NCBI GenBank assembly: GCA_024279045.1
Contig: JAJRRZ010000032.1
Span: 1 to 12,912 of the forward strand
Origin: Alphaproteobacteria bacterium
GTDB lineage: Bacteria; Pseudomonadota; Alphaproteobacteria; Rhizobiales; Aestuariivirgaceae
Length of the DNA: 12,912 bases
Direction of reading: 5' to 3'
In this document: positions 12,886 to 12,912 of the stretch, piece by piece
How the letters are laid out: each line of letters opens with the position of its first letter
Position numbering within the stretch: the stretch's first letter is position 1
The notes under the pieces: generated by a model
Seen by the model: the letters and a program-made list of their open reading frames with translations, nothing else
What the model was told of the DNA's origin: nothing
Database searches by the model: none
Made by a program: the position numbers and the translations under genes

Positions 12886-12912
12886 CCGCTGCATCAAGTT
12901 GCGTATTTTTCC
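12862..12912 (-). CDS. Possible 3' end of a converging gene (16 codons visible)
   Basis: On the minus strand the frame ending at TAA (12862-12864) is open to the window edge and reads GKIRNLMQRKLQGFAS. The composition is protein-like and the stop lies inside the loop of the third stem-loop, as happens where a terminator overlaps a gene end. Sixteen codons are too few to identify a family, and chance is a real alternative. Confidence 0.25.
   Translation of the reverse strand, partial: GKIRNLMQRKLQGFAS

Noticed and set aside
1..12912. Mobile element, prophage, CRISPR array or RNA gene
   Set aside because: No transposase, integrase, array of spaced repeats, or tRNA or rRNA signature was seen on either strand.

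Overview
The window looks like a chromosomal segment of a GC-rich Gram-negative bacterium, most likely an alphaproteobacterium. The clues are a ComEC-type C-terminus, an extensin-like periplasmic protein (a family concentrated in Alphaproteobacteria), MetZ-type methionine synthesis, the GYP/GHPV form of CobD, and a cyanide-insensitive-type cytochrome bd operon with a DUF2474 subunit. No genus can be assigned from the sequence alone. I see no mobile element, CRISPR array, rRNA or tRNA. All recognised genes are ordinary chromosomal families; most of the unusual signal lies between genes.

Layout. Bases 1-456 are the 3' end of a plus-strand comEC. It converges with a block of four minus-strand genes, read from right to left: an ECF-like sigma-70 family protein (5973-5323), an extensin-like protein (5229-4147), the cobalamin enzyme CobD/CbiB (4140-3106) and a bifunctional class A penicillin-binding protein (2916-475). 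Three of the four are regulatory or envelope genes; cobD sits 6 bp behind the extensin gene. A 405-bp divergent region (5974-6378) separates this block from the plus-strand genes.

The plus-strand block starts with a compact sulfur module: a single-domain rhodanese (6379-6831), O-succinylhomoserine sulfhydrylase MetZ (6857-8068), and an XRE/cupin regulator (8065-8661) whose start overlaps the metZ stop. The likely logic is sulfur handling (rhodanese), sulfur incorporation into homocysteine (MetZ) and self-regulation (XRE-cupin). Lipoyl synthase LipA follows (8716-9669). A 385-bp non-coding region rich in dyads precedes the cytochrome bd-type quinol oxidase operon cydA-cydB-DUF2474 (10055-12715). 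Three successive hairpins (12724-12885) close the operon, and the last 51 bases may hold the tail of a converging gene.

Points worth attention: (i) a perfect 10-bp inverted repeat in the rhodanese-metZ leader that is either an operator over a sigma-70-like promoter or the stem of an RNA pseudoknot able to cover the ribosome binding site; (ii) an 11-bp inverted repeat that would mask the ribosome binding site of the extensin gene; (iii) a 56-codon DUF2474 gene; (iv) three hairpins after the operon, two of them joined by near-identical linkers. I did not find a clear novel multi-gene system. The rhodanese-metZ-regulator module with its leader is the best candidate for undescribed regulation.
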